A stretch of DNA of 64,000 nucleotides from JAWKUK01 sp041398605 (GCA_041398605.1 JAWKUK010000004.1:1-64000), one strand, 5' to 3'; shown: positions 33,139-43,500, counted from the first letter of the stretch. Program-made: numbers and translations. Notes: generated from the sequence alone by a model not told the origin.

Positions 33139-33432
33139 TCAGAAGATGTCGATCGACTGCCCCTCCTTCAGGGTGACCATGGCCTTTTTCCAGTCGGGCT
33201 TCTTGCCGGCGGACCAGCCACGACGACGGGACTTCCCGTTCTTGCGCAGCGTGTTCACCGAGTCCACCTGGACCTTGAACAGGACCTCGACCGCGTGGCG
33301 GATCTCGATCTTGTTCGCGTTGACCGGAACGCGGAAGTGGTAGGCGTTCCGCGCCTCGTTGTCGTTGGTCGACTTCTCGGTCAGGTGCGGACGCTTGATG
33401 ATGTTGTAGTAACGATCGAGGTGCTGGCTCAC
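33139..33432 (-). CDS. rplW: 50S ribosomal protein L23
   Basis: 97 residues at the tunnel exit. KRPHLTEKSTNDNEARNAYHF and IEIRHAVEVLFKVQVDSVNT are typical. Its start overlaps the rplD stop by 4 bp (ATGA). Confidence 0.97.
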   Translation of the reverse strand: MSQHLDRYYNIIKRPHLTEKSTNDNEARNAYHFRVPVNANKIEIRHAVEVLFKVQVDSVNTLRKNGKSRRRGWSAGKKPDWKKAMVTLKEGQSIDIF

Positions 33433-34082
33433 GACGCGCCCCCTGCTTGCTCGGTGCCGTTGGAGGTCCGACCGACGCGCCCAACGAGGCGCTCGAGCGC
33501 CACCGCATCGGCGATGATGATCCCGCCGTTGGCGATGTCATACGCGCACAGCTCATCGGCGGTGCGGACAGCGACCTTCGGGAAGTTGCGGAACGACTTG
33601 TGGAGGTTCTCGTCGCGCTCGGCGACGACCACACACGCGCGAGCCGTGCCACCGACAGCGGTCAGGACCTTGCGCGCCGTCTTGGCGGAGGGCGCGGACC
33701 AGCTGCCAAGGTCGGCCACGACGACCTGACCGTCGGCGAACTTGCCGGCGAGCGCCGTGCGCAGCGCGACGCGCCGGGCCTTGCGCGGGAGGTGGTACGA
33801 GTAGTCCCGGGGCTTCGGGCCGAAGACCGTGCCGCCGCCGCGCCAGATCGGCGACTTGCGGTCACCTGCACGGGCGTTGCCGGTGTGCTTCTGCTTGTAC
33901 GGCTTCTTGTTGGAGCCGGACACTTCCGCGCGGCCGCGAGTGCTCGCGTTGCCCTGGCGCTTGTTCGCCAGGTGCGAGAGGACCGACTCCTTGAGGGTGC
34001 GGTAGAGGACCTTGTCCCCGAACGGCGCGACGTCGAACTCGACCTCGCCGACGCTGCCCGCCTTATAGCTCTTGACCTTCAT
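33429..34082 (-). CDS. rplD: 50S ribosomal protein L4
   Basis: 217 residues. The tunnel loop segment GSNKKPYKQKHTGNARAGDR and IWRGGGTVFGPKPRDYSYHL are conserved. In Gammaproteobacteria L4 represses the S10 leader; whether it does so here is unknown. It lies 5 bp after rplC. Confidence 0.98.
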   Translation of the reverse strand: MKVKSYKAGSVGEVEFDVAPFGDKVLYRTLKESVLSHLANKRQGNASTRGRAEVSGSNKKPYKQKHTGNARAGDRKSPIWRGGGTVFGPKPRDYSYHLPRKARRVALRTALAGKFADGQVVVADLGSWSAPSAKTARKVLTAVGGTARACVVVAERDENLHKSFRNFPKVAVRTADELCAYDIANGGIIIADAVALERLVGRVGRTSNGTEQAGGAS

Positions 34083-34087
34083 CGGGA

Positions 34088-34759
34088 TCAGCCTTTCTTA
34101 GGAGCGCCGGTCTTCGACGTCTTGGCCTTCGGCATGCCGGTCTTCGCGACGCGGATCTGGACGAAGCCGCCGTTGTGACCGGGGACCGAGCCCTTGATCA
34201 GCAACAGGTTGCGCTCGAGGTCGACGCGAACGATCTCGAGGTTCTTCACGGTCTCGCGCGTCGCGCCGTAGTGGCCCGACATGCGCTTGCCCTTGATGAC
34301 CCGGTTCGGGTACGCGGACGAGCCGATCGAACCCGGCTGGCGGTAGTTCATCGAGCCGTGCGACTTCGGACCACGGTTGAAGTTGTGGCGCTTGATCGTG
34401 CCGGCGAAGCCGCGGCCCTTGATCGTGCCGATCACATCGACGAGCTGCCCTTCGGTGAACGCGTCCACCTTGATGACTTCACCGACCGCGTGCGTAGCCG
34501 GGGCCTTCAAGCGCTGCTCGCGCAGGAAGCGCTTCGGCGCGACGCCGGCCTTCTCGGCGGCGATGCGCACAGGCTTCGAGACCAGCTTGTTGCGGATCTC
34601 CTCGAAGCCGAGCTGAACGGCGTCGTAGCCGTCGCGCTCTTGGCTCCGCACCTGCATGACCGTGCAGGGGCCTGCCTCGACGACGGTCACCGGAGTGACC
34701 TTGCCGTCGGCGGCAAAGACCTGCGTCATGCCTCGTTTACGTCCTAGAAGCAGCGTCAT
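34088..34759 (-). CDS. rplC: 50S ribosomal protein L3
   Basis: 223 residues. LLGRKRGMTQVFAADGKVTPV starts the protein; the loop GTIKRHNFNRGPKSHGSMNY reaches toward the peptidyl-transferase centre, and GSSAYPNRVIKGKRMSGHYG follows. A 288-bp spacer separates it from rpsJ. Confidence 0.98.
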   Translation of the reverse strand: MTLLLGRKRGMTQVFAADGKVTPVTVVEAGPCTVMQVRSQERDGYDAVQLGFEEIRNKLVSKPVRIAAEKAGVAPKRFLREQRLKAPATHAVGEVIKVDAFTEGQLVDVIGTIKGRGFAGTIKRHNFNRGPKSHGSMNYRQPGSIGSSAYPNRVIKGKRMSGHYGATRETVKNLEIVRVDLERNLLLIKGSVPGHNGGFVQIRVAKTGMPKAKTSKTGAPKKG

Positions 34760-35047
34760 GACTTCTGAACCTCGGGGGTTGGGGCCTCATTGACCCCGGG
34801 AGAACACAAAAGAGTCACCGGTTCGACCCTTGCTCGAGCGCGCCGCTCCGGAGCGGAGAGGCACCACCCAGCAACGCCGGGCCACGCGGTGAATTCGATC
34901 GTGGTTGGAACTTGAAAGAGGAGCGCGCAACGGGAGCGCCGCGCGCTTGATGGGAGGGAGCCAGACCGGCCCGGGGTCAGCCCGGGCGTTCAACGCTCGC
35001 GGACCGACCACCCGGGAGACCCGGCGCGACCAGCCCCCGAGCGGCGG
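34760..35047. other. Spacer between rpsJ and rplC
   Basis: This is unusually long for a point inside the S10 operon. It contains a perfect 7-bp hairpin, GCCCGGG / CCCGGGC with a 5-nt loop, at 34969-34987. It might serve attenuation or autoregulation, but no known leader motif was recognised. Confidence 0.4.
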
Positions 35048-35353
35048 TCAGGCCTTGATGCGGATGTCGACGCCGGCCGGCATGTTGAGCGACGACAGCG
35101 CGTCGATCGTCTCAGCGGTCGGGTCGGCGATGAAGATCAGGCGCTTGTGCGTGCGGATCTCGAACTGCTCACGCGACTTCTTGTCGATGAACGGCGAGCG
35201 AAGCACGGTGTACTTCTCGATCCGCGTCGGGAGCGGGATCGGGCCCATCACGCGGGCGCCCGTGCGCTTGGCGTGCTCCACGATGTCAGCGCTCGACTGG
35301 TCGAGGGCTTCATGGTCGTAGGCTTCCATGCGAATCTGGATGCGGTCGCTCAT
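35048..35353 (-). CDS. rpsJ: 30S ribosomal protein S10
   Basis: 101 residues; also the NusE antitermination factor. MSDRIQIRMEAYDHEALDQS begins it and PIPLPTRIEKYTVLRSPFID, SREQFEIRTHKRLI and LSSLNMPAGVDIRIK are conserved. The start at 35353 fits the family; a further upstream Met at 35452 lacks similarity. It is the first gene of the superoperon, with a promoter about 200 bp upstream. Confidence 0.98.
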   Translation of the reverse strand: MSDRIQIRMEAYDHEALDQSSADIVEHAKRTGARVMGPIPLPTRIEKYTVLRSPFIDKKSREQFEIRTHKRLIFIADPTAETIDALSSLNMPAGVDIRIKA

Positions 35354-35733
35354 CCGGGGTGCGCGTGACGTGGCGTCGAGAGGGTGTCGAGGAGGCGCGC
35401 TCGAGGCCGTTCTGAGCACCCAGAGAGAGGGCGCGCACGACTTCAGGCGCAAAAAAAGTTCCGCCCCGACTGTTCAGCTTGATCCCGGAGGGCGTCGATC
35501 GACGCAGGGGGGTAGGTGCCTCCGGGGAGCCTCGCAGCGGGTTGGGCGGAGGATGCTACGCGAGGGCTTATCCAGGGTCAATCTTCTGCTGGCGACAATT
35601 TCGCTGCGTGGGGAAGATTCTGCCGCAAGTCGCGCCCCGTCCCCGGGCTGCCGCCGGGGGGCAAGGCCGCGCGGCGGCTGGACCAGGCGCCGGGCTGGAT
35701 GAGGGCCGGATCAGGGCCGAATGCAGGGCCGGA
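35354..35733. other. Spacer upstream of rpsJ with promoter and leader
   Basis: It contains the promoter at 35553-35581 and a predicted leader of about 190 nt before rpsJ, including seven T in a row on the minus strand at 35452-35458. The part from 35582 to 35733 follows the EF-G-like gene and shows GGGCCGGATCAGGG-like short repeats only. Confidence 0.55.
35553..35581 (-). promoter_or_regulatory. Sigma-70 promoter of the S10 superoperon
   Basis: On the minus strand TTGACC (35581-35576) and TAGCAT (35558-35553) are separated by exactly 17 bp. Position and spacing fit a vegetative promoter for rpsJ, with transcription starting near 35546 and a leader of about 190 nt. Confidence 0.7.
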
Positions 35734-37881
35734 TCAGGCCCCGAAGAGCCCCCGCGCTTCGAGCCCCCCTTCCGGCACCGGTCCGTAGCCGATGGGGACG
35801 ACCGTGCTGACGGCGCGCCCCTGGGACAGGGACCGCAAGGCGGTCGTGTACCCGAAGAGCTCGACCAACGGCGCCCGAGCGCGGATGCGGCGGATGCCGA
35901 GGGCGGACTCGACCTCACCGAGCACCGCCCGGCGCGCCTGCAGGTCGCCGATGACACCGCTGGAGAACGCCTCAGGGGTCTCGACGATGACGTCGGCGAA
36001 GGGCTCGTGGACTTCGACGAGCGGCGCGGCCGGTCCAGCCGCGGCCCGCAGCGCCATCCGGAGCGCCGCCAGCGCCGCTTGGACCCACGCGCCCTCGACC
36101 TGCGCGTCGGCCCGCCCCGCCCCCGCCACCACCTCGATGTGGACCCCCCCGAAGGGCAGGCCAAAGCGCGGCCCAGAGGCCGCTTCCGCCGCGAGGGCGG
36201 CCGCCACGGCCGAGCGATGGGCCTCCGGGACCCGCGCCGCAGCCCCGAACGCGACGGAGACGGCCCCGGGCACCCCGGCCTGGGGTCGCACGTGCACGGT
36301 CACCTCAGCGTGCCCGCCTTGGCCCCCAAAGGCGCGCTCGACGACGCCGCTGCCCTCCGCCGCGCCCACGAGCACCTCGCGCAGCGCGACGTGGGGACGC
36401 CCGACCCGCGGCGTGACGCCGAACTCGCGTGTCAGGCGCTCCAACGTCACCTCGAGGTGCAGCTCCCCCATCCCGTGCGCGGTCCACTGCCCGCTGCCGG
36501 GGTCCTCGCGCGCAGCGAAGGAGGGGTCCTCGCGCATGAGCCGCGCGAGCGCCGGCCCGAGGCGCGCGCGCTCCGCGTCGTCGGCCGGCTCCATGAAGAG
36601 CGAAACGACGGGCTCGAGCGCGCGCAGCGGCTCCAACACGCCTGCGAACCCGAGGGCGCCCTCAGCGAGCGTCACAAGCGTATCCCCCGTCCCCGTTTCG
36701 GCGAGCCCCGCGAGCGCGACGATGTCCCCCGCTGCGGCAGACTCGAGCGCGACGGTGGCGTCCGCGTGCAAGCGCAAGACCTCCGAGACATGCTCGCGCC
36801 GCGCCACCCGTGGGTTGTAGAGCTCCATGCCCGGCGTGACGCGCCCCGAGAGGACACGCACGAACACGAGGTCCCCGTGGCGCGACGACTGCACCTTGAA
36901 CGCGGCGGCGACAAAGGGCGCGTCCATGCGCGGCGGCGGCACGCTCACGCAGCCATCGTCACCAAGGACAAGTGACCCTCTATTTGCCAAATGGAGGCCG
37001 TCTGGGCGCTCCATTTCATTCTCGACGTGAGCGCGCAAGAGCGGCACATCGAGGGGAGATGGCAAGCAACTGACCACCGCATCGAGCACCTGCTGGACGC
37101 CGACACCGCGCTGAGCGGCGCCGACGAGCACCGGCACGAACTCGCGCGCGAGGGTCCCGCGTCGCAGCGCGTCAAGGAGCTCGCGCGGCGCCGGCTCCCG
37201 ACCGGCGCCGACGATGTTGAGCAGCGCTTCGTCGCGCGAAGCGAGCGCATCGATGAGCTCGGCGCGCAACACATCGACCTCGTCGCTCGCGTCGGCCGGC
37301 ACGGCGTGCTCCGTCGCGGCCCCGTCCGGCGCGAACGTGTATCCGCGGCGCGCCACGAGGTCAAAGACGCCGACGAGGGCGCCGTCTGCGTCGTGCCACG
37401 GATACGCGATCGGGACCGGCACGACGCCGAGCCGCGTCGCCAGCGTCGCGGCCGCGACGAGCGCGTCCGAGCCGGGCCGATCGCACTTGTTGACGAAGAC
37501 GATCGCCGGCACGGCGGCCCGCGCGAGCTGACGCCACACCGTCTCCGTCTGGGCCTGCACGCCGGCGACGGCGTCGAGGACGAGCACCGCGCCATCGAGC
37601 GCTCGCAGGGCGCGATCGACCTCGAACGAGAAGTCCACGTGCCCCGGCGTGTCGATCAGGTTGAGCTCGCACCCCCCCCATGGGACTCGTGTCGCGGCAG
37701 CGGTGATGGTGATGCCACGCTCGCGCTCTTCCGGCATCCAGTCCATGACAGTCGTGCCGTCGTCGACCCGACCTGCGCGGCGCTCGCGACCGGTGGCCAG
37801 GAGGATGCGCTCGGTCAGCGTCGTCTTGCCCGCGTCGATGTGCGCGAAGATGCCGACGTTACGCAGGTGCGCGAGGTCCAT
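35734..37881 (-). CDS. fusA: Elongation factor G family GTPase, divergent
   Basis: The 715-residue protein has the full EF-G layout. The G domain shows NVGIFAHIDAGKTTLTERIL (P-loop), RERGITITAAAT, LNLIDTPGHVDF and FVNKCD. Domain II lies about residues 300-390, domain III has GQWTAHGMGELHLEV, and domains IV-V end with VIGDLQARRAVLGEV and YTTALRSLSQGRA. Several usually invariant positions differ (for example AGKTTL for AGKTTT, and GRAVSTVV at the end), and it is Ala-rich. It may be the translocase or an EF-G2-type paralogue; neither rpsL, rpsG nor tuf is beside it, so the normal str operon is not present. Function beyond the family is uncertain. Confidence 0.85.
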   Translation of the reverse strand: MDLAHLRNVGIFAHIDAGKTTLTERILLATGRERRAGRVDDGTTVMDWMPEERERGITITAAATRVPWGGCELNLIDTPGHVDFSFEVDRALRALDGAVLVLDAVAGVQAQTETVWRQLARAAVPAIVFVNKCDRPGSDALVAAATLATRLGVVPVPIAYPWHDADGALVGVFDLVARRGYTFAPDGAATEHAVPADASDEVDVLRAELIDALASRDEALLNIVGAGREPAPRELLDALRRGTLAREFVPVLVGAAQRGVGVQQVLDAVVSCLPSPLDVPLLRAHVENEMERPDGLHLANRGSLVLGDDGCVSVPPPRMDAPFVAAAFKVQSSRHGDLVFVRVLSGRVTPGMELYNPRVARREHVSEVLRLHADATVALESAAAGDIVALAGLAETGTGDTLVTLAEGALGFAGVLEPLRALEPVVSLFMEPADDAERARLGPALARLMREDPSFAAREDPGSGQWTAHGMGELHLEVTLERLTREFGVTPRVGRPHVALREVLVGAAEGSGVVERAFGGQGGHAEVTVHVRPQAGVPGAVSVAFGAAARVPEAHRSAVAAALAAEAASGPRFGLPFGGVHIEVVAGAGRADAQVEGAWVQAALAALRMALRAAAGPAAPLVEVHEPFADVIVETPEAFSSGVIGDLQARRAVLGEVESALGIRRIRARAPLVELFGYTTALRSLSQGRAVSTVVPIGYGPVPEGGLEARGLFGA

Positions 37882-38004
37882 GGCGTGAGGATACAGGCCG
37901 CCTCGGGTGCGCGGATGCGGGTGGCGCGCCGCTGCGCTCCGGGCCTGCGACTTGGGGCCTCGCCCTTACGTCGCGGATTGTGGATGCCTTACCCTCTGCC
38001 CGCC

Positions 38005-40497
38005 ATGATCGATCCCCAGGACTACGAGAAGCTCGCGGCCTTCTACCTCGGCCGTGAAGTCGACGACGCCGGCGCACTGAAGCCGGGCCCGCTGCTGTAC
38101 GACGCGAAGGACCTCTGCACCCACGGCGTCATCGTCGGCATGACCGGCAGCGGCAAGACGGGCCTCGCGGTCGGGCTGCTCGAGGAGGCGGCGATCGACG
38201 GTGTGCCCTCGATCGTGATCGACCCAAAGGGCGACATGGGGAACCTCTGCCTGACGTTCCCGGCGCTCGCACCGGCGGACTTCGAGCCGTGGGTGGACGC
38301 CGGCGAAGCGCTGCGGAAGGGCAAGACCGTGCCGGAGTTCGCCGCTGGAACGGCCAAGATGTGGCGCGAGGGGCTCGCGGCCTGGGGGCAAGCGCCCGAC
38401 CGCATCGACCGGCTACGCGCCGCCGCCGAGGTGCGGCTCTGGACGCCGGGCAGCACCGCGGGGCACCCGCTGACGGTCCTCAAGAGCTTCGATGCGCCGA
38501 CGGCGGCCGTGTTGGCCGACGGCGAGGCGTTCTCGGAGCGCGTGCAAGCGACGACCGCCGGCCTCTTGGGGCTCATCGGGCTCGAGGCCGACCCGGTGCA
38601 GAGCCGCGAGACGATCCTCGTCGCGAACCTCCTGCAGCACGCGTGGCGCGGCGGACGCTCGGTCACCGTCGCTGACCTGATCCTCGGCATCCAGAACCCG
38701 CCGTTCACGCGCCTCGGCGTGCTCGACGTGGAGGCGTTCTACCCGGCCAAGGACCGCATGACGCTGGCGATGCGGCTCAACGGCCTGCTCGCGTCTCCGA
38801 GCTTCGCGGCGTGGCTCGAGGGCGAACCGCTCGACATCCAGCGGCTCCTGTACGCGCCCGACGGCCGCCCGCGGGTCAGCATCCTGTGCCTCTCGCACCT
38901 CACCGAGCAAGAGCGAATCTCGTTTGTCACGGTGCTGCTCGGAGAAGTGCTGGCCTGGGTGCGCACGCAGCCGGGCACGAGCTCGCTCCGCGCGCTGCTC
39001 TACATGGACGAGATCTTCGGCTACTTCCCGCCGACGGCGAACCCGCCGACGAAGCGGCCGATGCTGACGCTGTTGAAGCAGGCGCGCGCCTACGGGCTCG
39101 GCGTGCTGCTCTCGACGCAGAACCCGGTCGACCTCGATTACAAGGGCCTGTCGAACTGCGGCACGTGGTTCCTGGGCCGCTTGCAGACGGAGCGCGACAA
39201 GCTGCGCGTCCTCGACGGGCTCGAGGGCGCGCTCGCCGGCGCGGCGGGCTTCGACCGCGCCACGCTTGAGCGCACCCTGTCGGGCCTCGGCAAGCGCCGC
39301 TTCCTCTTGCACAACGTGCACGAGACGCACCCGGTCGTCTTCGAGACGCGCTGGGCGATGAGCTACCTGCGCGGCCCGATCACGCGCTCGGAGATCGAGC
39401 GCATCGTCGCGGCGGACAAGGTCGACCCGCCGAGCGCCTCCGAGGTCGCGGCCGAGCGGCACGTGCGCGCCAACTCGGCGGCGGAGGCCCGCGTCGCGCG
39501 CGCCGCGGCGGACCAGGGCGCCTCGGACGCGGCGCAGCGCCCGAGCCTGCCGGACGAGGTGCTCGAGCGCTTCCTCCCCATCGAGGCCGAGGTGGCCGGC
39601 GGCCTGGACCAGGGCGAGCGTGTCCTCTACCGGCCGAGCCTCACCGCGAGCGCGAAGCTGCACTACGTCCAAGCGAGCGTGGGCGTCGACGAGTGGCGCA
39701 CGCTGTTCGCGACGACGGCGCTCGAGGAGGAGGAGCCGGCGGTGCGCTGGGACGAAGGCGAGCTGGCCGAGGACGCGGCGCGCGCGGGCCAGGGCGGGGC
39801 GCACCCGAGGGAGGGCGCGGGTTTTGCGGCGTTGCCCGCGCGCGCTTCGAAGAAGACGACGTGGACGGGGTGGCAGCGCGAGCTGAAGGACCATGTGTAT
39901 CAGTCGCAGCCGATGACCGTCTACCGCAACAAGTCGCACAAGCTGGTCGCGACGCCGCGGGAGACCGAGGCGGCCTTCCGCGCGCGTGTGCGCCAGGCCG
40001 AGGTCGAGGCGCGGGACTTCGCGGTCGAGAAGCTGCGGGCGAGCTACACGAAGAAGGTGGACGCTGCGGCGGAGCGCATGCGCAAGGCCGAAGAGGCGCT
40101 CGGCCGCGAGGAGGCGGAGCTCGATGAGAAGAGCAAGACGAGCTGGATCTCGGTCGGCGCGTCGCTGATCGACGCGCTCTTCTCGCGCAAGAAGGCCGCG
40201 CGCGGCGCTTCATCAGCGGCTTCGAAGCGCGCCAAGGTGGCGAAGGAGAAGGCCGACGTCGAGCGCGCGGAGCGCGAGCTCGTGGTGCGCAGGCAGGAGT
40301 ACCAGGAGCTCGAAGCGGAGCTGCGCGCGGAGCTCGACGCGATCCCGCCGGTGCCGACGGCCGCGGAGGTGGACGTCGAGGAGGTGGTCGTGCATCCGAG
40401 GAAGTCGGACATCGACATCTCGGAGCTCACGGTCGTGTGGTCGCCGTGGGTGATCAGCGCGGACGGCGCGACCCGCCCGGGCAGCACGCAACGCTGA
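38005..40497 (+). CDS. HerA-like P-loop ATPase of an uncharacterised family
   Basis: An 830-residue protein starting MIDPQDYEKLAAFYLGRE. An ATPase of the HerA/FtsK superfamily occupies about residues 30-440: Walker A VGMTGSGKTGLA (near 43-54), IVIDPKGDMGNL, Walker B LLYMDEIFGYFPP (near 332), and the sensor-like segment LLSTQNPVDLDYKGLSNCGT. A linker and a mixed domain (SKKTTWTGWQRELKDHVYQS, near 610-640) follow. Then comes a long charged coiled coil (about 650-780) interrupted by WISVGASLIDALFSRKKAARG. Related proteins occur in many phyla without known function; DNA pumping or translocation is inferred. Met at 37984 is an alternative start. It is divergent from the EF-G-like gene. Confidence 0.8.
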   Translation: MIDPQDYEKLAAFYLGREVDDAGALKPGPLLYDAKDLCTHGVIVGMTGSGKTGLAVGLLEEAAIDGVPSIVIDPKGDMGNLCLTFPALAPADFEPWVDAGEALRKGKTVPEFAAGTAKMWREGLAAWGQAPDRIDRLRAAAEVRLWTPGSTAGHPLTVLKSFDAPTAAVLADGEAFSERVQATTAGLLGLIGLEADPVQSRETILVANLLQHAWRGGRSVTVADLILGIQNPPFTRLGVLDVEAFYPAKDRMTLAMRLNGLLASPSFAAWLEGEPLDIQRLLYAPDGRPRVSILCLSHLTEQERISFVTVLLGEVLAWVRTQPGTSSLRALLYMDEIFGYFPPTANPPTKRPMLTLLKQARAYGLGVLLSTQNPVDLDYKGLSNCGTWFLGRLQTERDKLRVLDGLEGALAGAAGFDRATLERTLSGLGKRRFLLHNVHETHPVVFETRWAMSYLRGPITRSEIERIVAADKVDPPSASEVAAERHVRANSAAEARVARAAADQGASDAAQRPSLPDEVLERFLPIEAEVAGGLDQGERVLYRPSLTASAKLHYVQASVGVDEWRTLFATTALEEEEPAVRWDEGELAEDAARAGQGGAHPREGAGFAALPARASKKTTWTGWQRELKDHVYQSQPMTVYRNKSHKLVATPRETEAAFRARVRQAEVEARDFAVEKLRASYTKKVDAAAERMRKAEEALGREEAELDEKSKTSWISVGASLIDALFSRKKAARGASSAASKRAKVAKEKADVERAERELVVRRQEYQELEAELRAELDAIPPVPTAAEVDVEEVVVHPRKSDIDISELTVVWSPWVISADGATRPGSTQR

Positions 40498-40585
40498 CAT
40501 GCCGCGCAGCGGCTGCGCGAGCGCAAAGGCCGGGCTGCGCGCGCGCACAGGCCCCGCTGCGAACCGCGTTCTGTGGCGCAGGCTC

Positions 40586-43500
40586 CTAAGGCTTGGCGTC
40601 CTTCTGCTTCAGCGCTTCCTCTGCCGCGCGCGCGGAAGCGCTCGCTGCGCGCCATTCCGCTGCGGCAGCCGAATCCCCCAGCGTCTCTGACGCCGTCACC
40701 AACAGATCCATCAACCGCGGGTCACGGTCCACCGCGCTGAACGACGCCGCCGCTGCCAACGCAGCCTCCGGGCCCTCCGCCGCCAGGATCCTCGCAACGA
40801 CGTCTGGCACGCGCTCGACGTGCAGGCGCCCCTCGACCAAGAGCGCGCGCTCCCGGGCCTGCGCCTGCGCCTCATCGCCCACCACACGGAGCACGTCGAT
40901 CGCCCAGAGCTGCGTGTTCTGCGCGAGGCCTTCACGCGCCGCGATCCGCTGCGCGAAGCCGCGCGCTTCGTCCACGCGCCCCGCCTCCCACATCCGGACG
41001 GCAGCCAGCGCAAGGGCCTCGATCGTGCCGTCCGCCTCGACGCGCTCCGCGTCGAGCCAACCCTCGAGCGACGTGGCAAACGCCACGCACCAGGCGCCCA
41101 TTCGCGCGCGCTCCACCTCGTCCGCGTCCGCGGCGAGCACAGGCAGGAGCCGCCGCAGGTCCACCGTCGAGAGCCGGTCCGCCACCGTCGGGTCACTGCG
41201 GTACCAACGCTCCTCTGGTTGCCGCACCAAAGCCGGGTCCAGCTTGGCCACGCCGACCTCGAGCGCTTCCAGGGCATGCGCATCCTCACCCGCGGCGAGG
41301 TACATGGCCGCCGCGCGGCGCGCCACGCGGCGCTGGAGGCCGCTGCGCGAGGGGTCGCGCGCGTCCTCGCACACCGCGCGCGCCTTCTCGAGCGCCTCCT
41401 TCGGCCCGAGCACTTCGCTCCAAGTGTCGAGCACGAGCTGGCCGTAGCTCTCCTCTTCCCACGGACTGTCGATCGGGCGCGAGGCGGCGAGGACGAGCTC
41501 GATCAGCTCGAGCCGCGCGTCGCCCTCCAAGTGCTCGCGGGCCTCCCGGACGAGCTCATGGTTCGAGACGAACGTCACCACCTCTGCGGAGTCGGTGTCG
41601 AAGCGCGCCGTGTTGCGGCCTTGGAGCGCGCACCAGCGATAGAGCCGCAGCGCGCTGTCGAGCTTCCCGCCTCGCACCTCGACCCGCGCCAGGCGCCGGA
41701 CCTGGGCCGCGTCTCGGGGCGGGATCGTTCGGACCATCTCCGCCAACGCCGACGCAGCGCCCTCGCCCCGCAGCTCGGGCGCCTCGTCGAGGAGCCCCAA
41801 GAGCTGGATCTGCTCGGCGCGACCGCCGCTCCCTGCGCGGACCTGAGCGAGCAGCTCATCGAACACGACCTCGCGCCCGCGCGCATCGATCTGCGCCGCC
41901 AGGAGGCCGTCGAGCAGGTCCTGCAACCGGTCGAGCTCGTACGAGTCGACGGTGCGCAAGAAGCGCCGCAGCTCAGCCACAGCCTCCGGCCACTGCGCCA
42001 AGCGCCGGTGCGCCTTCGGCGCCTCGGGGCGCGGCTGCGGCATGTTCGGGTCGTAAGCCAAGTAGCCGCCCTGCTTCGCCGTGCGCGCCTGCGCTGTGGC
42101 GTCCGACGCAGCGACCTCGGCCTCGCCGTCCGCGTCACCCTCCGTGTCACTGACATCGGGCTTCGGCGCCGGCCAAGACAGCGAGGCCAGCGGCAGCCCG
42201 CGATACCGACGGCTGCCGATGAAGCGGTTGTTCGGCTGTCCCACCGGGAACTGGCGCCAGAGGCGGCGCAAGATCAGGGCGCCCTCGTCCGCTCGGCCGT
42301 CCTCGAGCGCCAAACGAGCCTCATTGAACGTCTTCGGCAAGCCCTTGCGCTTGCTGGTCTCAAAATCTTCTGCTGAATACACGACGCCGTTGACGACGAT
42401 CATCGCGCCCGCTGGGAGCACGAAGCCGGCGGGCAACCCAGGGATCTCCGCCTCGCCCGTCGCGTCCCCATCGAGCCGGCCCTTCGCGGCGAGCGCGCGC
42501 TCCGGCGCGTGCAGCGCGGTCCATTCGCTGACCAAGGCGCGGTTGTGCCGCTTCTTCGTCGAGTCGTCCTTCGTCGTCGCGGCGAGCTGCTCGAGGACCT
42601 CCGCGGCAGCGATGCGCTCGCCGCGGCCCAACCGATAGCGCCGCGACATCTGCAGGAGGTCTTCGTCGTCGGAGTGCGCGGCGAGCCCCTCGTCCAGCGC
42701 AGCCCGCGCGCCGGCGTCGTCGTCGACCTCGAGCGCGAGCTCGACACGCGCGCGCGCGAGCTCGACCGACCCGCCGCCCTCAGCGATGCGCGCGGCGAGC
42801 TCGGCCTGGAAGTCTTCGAGCGCCGCCGGCAGCAGCCGCTCTTGCAGCGCGCTGCGCGCGCGTTGACTCGAGTAGTCATCGTCGTCGACGCCGATCAGAC
42901 CCGCCCAGGCCTTCGCGCCCACAGCGCGCGCGTCCGGCAAGCCGAGCGCGTGCCCGTGCACGGCGCGCACGGCAGGCATGAACAGAAGCTCAGGGCGCGC
43001 GGCTTCGATGTCGCGGGCGAGGTCATAGGCGAGCTGGTGGCTGTGCTCGACCTCGAGGAGCCCCGCGATCGAGTACTTGATGTAGTCGCTCGCCTCGCCG
43101 AGGGCGCCCGTGATCGACTCTCGGATGAACGCGCCCAGCTCCTCGGGGACGTCTTCCGTGCTCTCCACGACGAGGTCGATCAGGAAGTCCGCCCGATTCT
43201 CGGCCTCGAGCTTCCCCCACACCGAGCGCACCGCGCCCGCGCGATCCGCCGGCGGAAGGAGCGCCAAGACAGGCCCGAGGCCCCAGGCATACGATTGCCC
43301 GAAGCCGTCGAGCAGCGTTCGCACTTGCTCGGCGTCGACGATCGACTCTTCGAAGCGACGCGCGAGCTTGGGCAGCATCGTGACGCACTGCGCGTTCTTC
43401 TCGGGGTCCTCGAGGACGCGCCCCACGATGTAGCGGGCCAGCGCGAGCCCCGTGTTGCTGTCGAGGCCGGCCATGAGCGACTCGACGAGCTGCTCGAGCT

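Noticed and set aside
36991..38004. N-terminal extension of the HerA-like ATPase
   Set aside because: It lies antisense to the EF-G-like gene; family similarity begins at MIDPQDYEKL (38005).
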